Notes under the pieces: model-generated
The model's database searches: none
Seen by the model: only the letters and a program-made list of their open reading frames with translations
What the model was told of the DNA's origin: nothing
Part shown: positions 45,383 to 48,705 of the stretch, one piece after another
Numbering within the stretch: the stretch's first letter is position 1
Layout of the letters: the number at the start of each line of letters is the position of its first letter
Position numbers and translations under genes: made by a program
DNA from: a virus
IMG/VR virus record: IMGVR_UViG_3300025849_000057
Location: 1 to 48,705 of that record
Length of the DNA stretch: 48,705 bases
Strand: one strand, 5' to 3'

Positions 45383-45826
45383 ATGTACGAGTATAAGACG
45401 AAAGTTGTGAAGATAGTTGACGGTGACACAGTTGATGTAGATATTGATTTGGGCTTTGGTATATGGCTATATAATGAGCGTGTACGCATTATGGGTATTG
45501 ATACGCCAGAATCAAGAACAAGAGATAAAGTTGAGAAGAAGTTTGGTCTAGCCGCTAAAGCACGATTGAAGTCTCTACTCGGTAAGAATCCAGTATTGAA
45601 GACACAGATCAGTAAGAAGGGCGAAGATATGCGGGGCAAGTTCGGCCGTGTACTCGGAGACTTTGACGTATATTGTGCTAAAGCTGATGCATGGCGACCA
45701 GCTACTCAGATATTAGTTGAAGAAGGTCATGCTGTACCATATTTTGGTGGATCAAAAGATGAAGTTGATGCACAACATTTAGCTAACAGAGATCGATTAA
45801 TCGCTGAAGGTATCGTAACACTATAA
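45383..45826 (+). CDS. Thermonuclease (Staphylococcal nuclease-like)
   Basis: 147-aa SNase-fold nuclease, Ca2+-dependent in the known family. Catalytic and metal residues are visible: D13-G-D15-T16, R35 and D40 within VRIMGIDTPES, E43, and R89 in KFGRVLG. The protein is full domain length with no signal peptide, so it acts in the infected cell or inside the virion. Its place between gp4 and baseplate genes suggests a late function on DNA rather than nucleotide scavenging; that is inference. ATG at 45383 has AAGGA nine bases upstream. Its stop overlaps the next small gene (TAATG). Confidence 0.9.
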   Translation: MYEYKTKVVKIVDGDTVDVDIDLGFGIWLYNERVRIMGIDTPESRTRDKVEKKFGLAAKARLKSLLGKNPVLKTQISKKGEDMRGKFGRVLGDFDVYCAKADAWRPATQILVEEGHAVPYFGGSKDEVDAQHLANRDRLIAEGIVTL

Positions 45827-45948
45827 TGGCTAAGAGAGAGCGTGTCAATTGTTTAAGTAAATCGTGGGAGAAGCGATTGAAGAAGCGACTCAAAGCTAGA
45901 GAAAGACAAGCCAGCAAAAAAGAGGTGCGTGATGGCACAACTGTTTGA
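45826..45948 (+). CDS. Small basic peptide, 40 aa
   Basis: Starts at an ATG overlapping the nuclease stop by one base (TAATG) and ends at TGA 45946-45948, overlapping the next gene's start by 17 bases. The product is very rich in Lys/Arg (SWEKRLKKRLKARERQASKK) and is probably one amphipathic basic helix. The tight coupling argues that it is translated. A DNA- or RNA-binding role is only a guess from charge. The alternative is that it is a chance ORF linking two genes. Confidence 0.5.
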   Translation: MAKRERVNCLSKSWEKRLKKRLKARERQASKKEVRDGTTV

Positions 45949-46528
45949 TGAGATATTAACCAAGGGCATAAGATCGGGTCAAGTACCTGCTCAGACTGAC
46001 AAGGCTCGTAATTGGTATCGTAATACAGCAAAGACTTATACAGGCGTAAAAGAGAATGAGTTCTTTGGATCAAAGGGTAGTAAAGATCGAATGTCTGCTC
46101 GACCAATGATCGGTGGTATGTATATGTACGAATATCTAGCTAAGACTAGAGCCACACTGCCATATTATGATAGACTTCCGCTAATCTTTCCCTTTAAGAT
46201 GGTGAAAGGTGGATTCTATGGGCTGAATATGCACTACTTGCCACTACCTCTTCGTGCTAAGTTAATGGACGCTTTATATGATACTGCCAACAATAACGCA
46301 TATGATGAAACGACAAAATTAAGAATTAATTACCAGATATTGAACAAGGCTTCTAAATTTCCAGCATTTAAGCCTTGTGTGAAAAGATATCTAACCTCAC
46401 AAGTACAAAGTAAATTTATGTATGTATATCCATCAGAATGGGATATCGCATTATTCTTGCCAACAGAAAGATTCGTTGGTGCATCTAAATCTACTGTGTG
46501 GGCACAGTCTAAACAAAAAATTAAATAG
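45932..46528 (+). CDS. Conserved T4-like phage protein of unknown function
   Basis: 198-aa protein. I recall close relatives in marine T4-like phages but no experimental function. Features: LFDEILTKGIRSGQVPAQT (4-22), an RNWYR motif, a central aromatic and proline-rich block LPYYDRLPLIFPF, then GGFYGLNMHYLPLPLRAKLM (about 93-112), and a basic C-terminus. No membrane segment or signal was seen. I choose the ATG at 45932 over the GTG at 45929 because AGAGG then has normal spacing. It lies between the nuclease and the tube-like gene, so it is probably a late assembly or virion protein. Confidence 0.75.
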   Translation: MAQLFDEILTKGIRSGQVPAQTDKARNWYRNTAKTYTGVKENEFFGSKGSKDRMSARPMIGGMYMYEYLAKTRATLPYYDRLPLIFPFKMVKGGFYGLNMHYLPLPLRAKLMDALYDTANNNAYDETTKLRINYQILNKASKFPAFKPCVKRYLTSQVQSKFMYVYPSEWDIALFLPTERFVGASKSTVWAQSKQKIK

Positions 46529-46536
46529 GTATAGAG

Positions 46537-47304
46537 ATGACATTCAACATAGCAGACTTCACTTCAAAGATAAAGAGTCATGGAGTGGCAAAGAAAAATA
46601 TATTCTCGGTCACTATAGAGTTGCCATTTGCGCTTAGTCAAGAACTCACAGCAATACCTGTCACTACTGATCTGAGATTCTTTTGTAAGACAATCACTTT
46701 GCCTGAAATAGATATAACTACCACTGATGTTCAGCCTCAAGCATTCGGTCCTGTTGTTCGTAGACCACAGTCACTAAACTTTCCCATATTACCTACAGTC
46801 TTTATGGTAGATCAAAACTACGGCATACTAAAGTTTTTTCATAGATGGTCTCAACACATCGTAAACTTTGACAAAAGTAGTGGCAATTATTCGTCGGTGA
46901 ATAATCAGCTACCATTTGAGATAAATTATAAGAATGACTATGATACCGTAATGACCGTTATCGCTTATTCGGACGACGGCTCACCTGCATATACATATAA
47001 GTTCTCAGGATTATATCCTATCAATGTCGGTAATGTAGATCAGTCTTGGGAAAATAATGATGAGTTATTGACTTTGGCAGTAGGCTTCACTTATGATCAG
47101 TTAGAGGTAACTGGTGCTAAAGGCGGGGCTGTGACAGATAATTTCCCTGGTGCAAACAGTTCTAATGTTATGGCATTAGACCCATTCTTTATTTCTAAGG
47201 ATGTCAAGTCATTTACTTCAGATAACACACCACAATCGATACAAGATATAGTAAACCAGTACGCTTCAGTCAACAATGATGTGTTCAGAGGTTTAAAACT
47301 TTAA
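46537..47304 (+). CDS. Tail-tube-like baseplate protein (gp54/gp19 type)
   Basis: 255-aa protein with the pattern of T4 tube-fold proteins. The N-terminus FNIADFTSKIKSHGVAKKNI, then FSVTIELP, continues into RFFCKTITLPEI (tube strand and N-loop), FGPVVRRPQSLNFP (arm region), FMVDQNYGILKFFHRWSQHI and YKFSGLYPINVGNVDQSW. This order (FYC.s..LP, P..l.....ltF...D) fits gp19-like tube subunits, and the place before gp26 suggests the tube initiator gp54 rather than the major tube protein. The choice between the two is not firm. Eight bases separate it from the preceding gene, and the ribosome site is weak (AGAG). Confidence 0.7.
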   Translation: MTFNIADFTSKIKSHGVAKKNIFSVTIELPFALSQELTAIPVTTDLRFFCKTITLPEIDITTTDVQPQAFGPVVRRPQSLNFPILPTVFMVDQNYGILKFFHRWSQHIVNFDKSSGNYSSVNNQLPFEINYKNDYDTVMTVIAYSDDGSPAYTYKFSGLYPINVGNVDQSWENNDELLTLAVGFTYDQLEVTGAKGGAVTDNFPGANSSNVMALDPFFISKDVKSFTSDNTPQSIQDIVNQYASVNNDVFRGLKL

Positions 47305-47332
47305 ATTATTACTATAATATAGGAGACGTGCA

Positions 47333-48037
47333 ATGGGATTACCAAAGATTGATTTACCTTTATTTGAGACGCAGTTAGTTTCGGTAAAGAATAAGATTAA
47401 ATTTAGACCATTTACAGTGAAAGAAGAGAAGATTCTTTTAATCGCCCAAGAGGCAGATGAGATTGATCAAGTTATTCTAGCAATCAAACAGATCGTGGGT
47501 AATTGCTGTGAAGATAGCCTCAATGTAGACGATTTGCCAATGTTTGATCTAGAGTATTTACTAATGCAGATTCGAGCAAAGTCTGTGAATAACGTGATCA
47601 CATTCACGATTACAGATCCTGATACAGATAAGCCTGTCGAAATAGAGTTGGACATTGATGATATTAAGCTTAGAGAGAGTGAAGAGCATAGTAAAGAAAT
47701 TGTCATAGATGATGATAAGTATTTGATTATGAAATATCCTAGAATTGCTCAAGTAAGTTCGTTCTCTAATACGGATAATAGTCAGACACAAAATGTATTT
47801 GATGTTATGTCGGAATGCATAGAAACTGTAGTTGATGGAGACACAACATACGATCTGAAAGACTTTGAAGATAAAGAAGTTGTAGAATTTATCGATTCAT
47901 TTTCATCAGAGACTGTTAATGGAATCAAAAAGTTTTTCGAGACAATTCCAGTACTTAGTGCTGAAGCAAAGTATTTAAATACTGAAGGTAAAGAGAAGAC
48001 AGTAGTTTTGGAGGGTATGGAAACTTTTTTTATCTAG
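47333..48037 (+). CDS. 26: Baseplate hub assembly protein gp26
   Basis: 234-aa member of the T4 gp26 baseplate family. Diagnostic blocks are IKFRPFTVKEEKILLIAQEA near residues 22-41, IKQIVGNCCED, and LPMFDLEYLLMQIRAKSV near 67-84. The C-terminal third is acidic (DFEDKEVVEFIDSFSSE). gp26 acts in building the hub in T4. The length is slightly above T4 gp26 (208 aa). TAGGAG nine bases upstream supports the ATG. The stop TAG shares one base with the GTG of the next small gene. Confidence 0.88.
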   Translation: MGLPKIDLPLFETQLVSVKNKIKFRPFTVKEEKILLIAQEADEIDQVILAIKQIVGNCCEDSLNVDDLPMFDLEYLLMQIRAKSVNNVITFTITDPDTDKPVEIELDIDDIKLRESEEHSKEIVIDDDKYLIMKYPRIAQVSSFSNTDNSQTQNVFDVMSECIETVVDGDTTYDLKDFEDKEVVEFIDSFSSETVNGIKKFFETIPVLSAEAKYLNTEGKEKTVVLEGMETFFI

Positions 48038-48204
48038 TGTTGAGCCATATAAACCTGGGAACATACTATAAAACGCTGTTCGCCATGGCTCAACATCATA
48101 AATATAGTATAGCTGAAATAGAGAATCTGTTGCCATATGAGCGAGACTTATATGTTGATATGCTAATAGGATATCTAGAAGAACAGAAAGCAAAACAAAA
48201 CTAA
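48037..48204 (+). CDS. Small gp51-like hub assembly protein
   Basis: 55-aa product if begun at the GTG that overlaps the gp26 stop (TAGTG); 39 aa from an internal ATG at 48085. The core YYKTLFAMAQHHKYSIAEIE, then LLPYERDLYVDMLIGYLEE resembles the short proteins encoded right after gp26 in T4-like marine phages, often labelled gp51-like. The motif P-[FY]-E-R-x-[IL]-Y is a common tail-chaperone-type feature. No strong Shine-Dalgarno precedes the GTG, so termination-reinitiation from gp26 is likely. Function as a hub assembly factor is inferred from context. Confidence 0.65.
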   Translation: MLSHINLGTYYKTLFAMAQHHKYSIAEIENLLPYERDLYVDMLIGYLEEQKAKQN

Positions 48205-48214
48205 TGGAGTTATC

Positions 48215-48538
48215 ATGACAGAAGAGACAAAAGATAAAGTATTTCACCCTGCTGATACAAATGGTGATGGACAAGTATCTAAACAAGAAGAAGCATTATA
48301 TCTTGAGTTTAGACGAAAAGAATTGGAAGATGCAGATGCTATGCGTGATGCACAGCGTAACATGACTTGGTTTGCACTAGGTGGTTTGTTGTTATATCCA
48401 TTCGCTGTTGTTCTAGCATCTCTCGCAGGATTAGACGAAGCACAAAAGACATTGGGAAGCATGGCACCGACATATTTTGTCGCTGTAGCCGGTATCGTTG
48501 CGGCATTCTTTGGCACACAAGCAATGAAGAAGAAGTAG
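48215..48538 (+). CDS. EF-hand protein with two membrane segments
   Basis: 107-aa protein. Residues 14-25 (DTNGDGQVSKQE) form a complete EF-hand Ca2+ loop with D, N, D, S and E at positions 1, 3, 5, 9 and 12. A charged helix (EALYLEFRRKELEDADAMRD) follows. Two hydrophobic segments span about 49-72 (WFALGGLLLYPFAVVLASLA) and 83-104 (APTYFVAVAGIVAAFFGTQA), ending in Lys. I recall similar proteins in marine T4-like phages without function. A membrane role (holin-like, or superinfection or lysis control) is speculation. Start ATG with GGAG upstream; the next gene begins one base after its stop. Confidence 0.85.
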   Translation: MTEETKDKVFHPADTNGDGQVSKQEEALYLEFRRKELEDADAMRDAQRNMTWFALGGLLLYPFAVVLASLAGLDEAQKTLGSMAPTYFVAVAGIVAAFFGTQAMKKK

Positions 48539-48539
48539 T

Positions 48540-48656
48540 ATGGATCCAGTTGAAGCATGGAACTCATTATCATATCTTGACGGTGTATTATTCACTGTTT
48601 GGTTGGGAGTGTTGTACTATGGAAAATGTTGGATAGATAGCAAATTTAAGGACTAG
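48540..48656 (+). CDS. Small single-pass membrane peptide, 38 aa
   Basis: ATG at 48540, one base after the EF-hand gene's stop; stop TAG at 48654. The hydrophobic stretch DGVLFTVWLGVLYYGKCWID (about residues 14-33) is a likely membrane segment, flanked by acidic and then basic ends. AAGAAGAAG in the end of the upstream gene may serve as ribosome site. Tight spacing on both sides (the next ATG is 4 bases after the stop) supports translation. Likely works with the EF-hand membrane protein; function unknown. Confidence 0.65.
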   Translation: MDPVEAWNSLSYLDGVLFTVWLGVLYYGKCWIDSKFKD

Positions 48657-48660
48657 TCAA

Positions 48661-48705
48661 ATGGCTGAACAAGACGCAGATTTCGATCAATTACCATCAC
48701 CCGAA
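48661..48705 (+). CDS. Partial gene, N-terminus only
   Basis: Fifteen codons from an ATG four bases after the previous stop, reading MAEQDADFDQLPSPE, running off the window. It is in the same tight rightward series. Too short to identify. Confidence 0.5.
   Translation, partial: MAEQDADFDQLPSPE

Noticed and set aside
45929-45931. GTG as start of the 198/199-aa protein
   Set aside because: The adjacent ATG at 45932 gives normal spacing to AGAGG; the GTG would be only three bases from it.
45783-46106. 107-aa ORF on the - strand opposite the small basic peptide and the next gene
   Set aside because: It lies fully antisense to better-supported, well-spaced + strand genes, with no ribosome site or recognisable domain.
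48097-48104. CATAAATA on the + strand, a possible late promoter for the EF-hand gene
   Set aside because: One mismatch, inside the gp51-like ORF and over 100 bases from the start at 48215; too weak to list.
1-48705. tRNA genes, CRISPR arrays, IS elements, integrase or attachment sites
   Set aside because: None recognised; gaps between genes are at most about 75 bases and no transposase or integrase motifs were seen.
1-48705. Naming the host (cyanobacterium or SAR11)
   Set aside because: The window has structural genes only, with no host-derived metabolic genes to decide between marine T4-like lineages.

Overview
The window looks like the late virion-structure region (baseplate, tail fibres, head completion) of a T4-like marine myovirus, of the kind known from cyanophages and SAR11 phages. 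The evidence is recognisable homologues of T4 gp4, gp53, gp5, gp25, gp6, gp8, gp48, gp26 and a gp54/gp19-type tube protein. T4 gene order is partly kept (4-53-5-25-6-7-8), and T4-type late promoters (TATAAATA) sit at strand switches. The DNA is AT-rich and almost fully coding; no gap between genes exceeds about 75 bases. No tRNA, CRISPR array, IS element or host metabolic gene was seen, so the host cannot be named.

Layout. 1-3720: a divergent pair (a partial gene leftward, a 1181-aa structural protein rightward) fired from one palindromic late promoter at 129-140. 3717-23428: a leftward run of very large accessory virion proteins, comprising a 439-aa protein, a leucine-rich-repeat protein, two adjacent 1640-aa paralogues, a tail-fibre-like protein and a collar-domain fibre, plus a 65-aa coiled-coil protein. 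23428-37679: the baseplate wedge series in T4-like order (gp25, gp6, a gp7-like protein, a YHYH-family protein, gp8, then a DUF4815-type giant). 37709-44821: the hub and its surroundings (M15-peptidase protein, gp5 without lysozyme, gp27-like hub, gp53, gp48). 44887-48705: rightward genes (gp4 nuclease, Staph-nuclease-like protein, two unrecognised proteins, tube-like protein, gp26, a small gp51-like protein, an EF-hand membrane protein, a 38-aa membrane peptide and one partial gene).

How they fit. The products build the tail tip: gp5 and the gp27-like protein form the hub and spike, gp26 and the small protein help hub assembly, and gp53/25/6/7/8 form the wedge. gp48 and the tube-like protein cap the baseplate and start the tube, and gp4 with the second nuclease acts around packaged DNA and head completion. 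The large left-hand proteins are probably fibres and adhesins.

The main discovery candidate is a small domain of about 45-65 residues (G..Y.I...G..DW...G....VG..F.A....G.G). I count 11 copies in 9 different virion proteins. It occurs only in wedge-periphery and fibre proteins, never in the hub, tube or cap, and one copy accounts for almost all the extra length of gp53. Other notable points are a consensus sigma70 promoter antisense to gene 5, a GC-rich codon-usage island inside the gp27-like gene, movement of the cell-wall enzyme from gp5 to a neighbouring M15-peptidase protein, an LRR adhesin with LxGxIP-type repeats, and near-identical DNA shared by two diverged giant paralogues.
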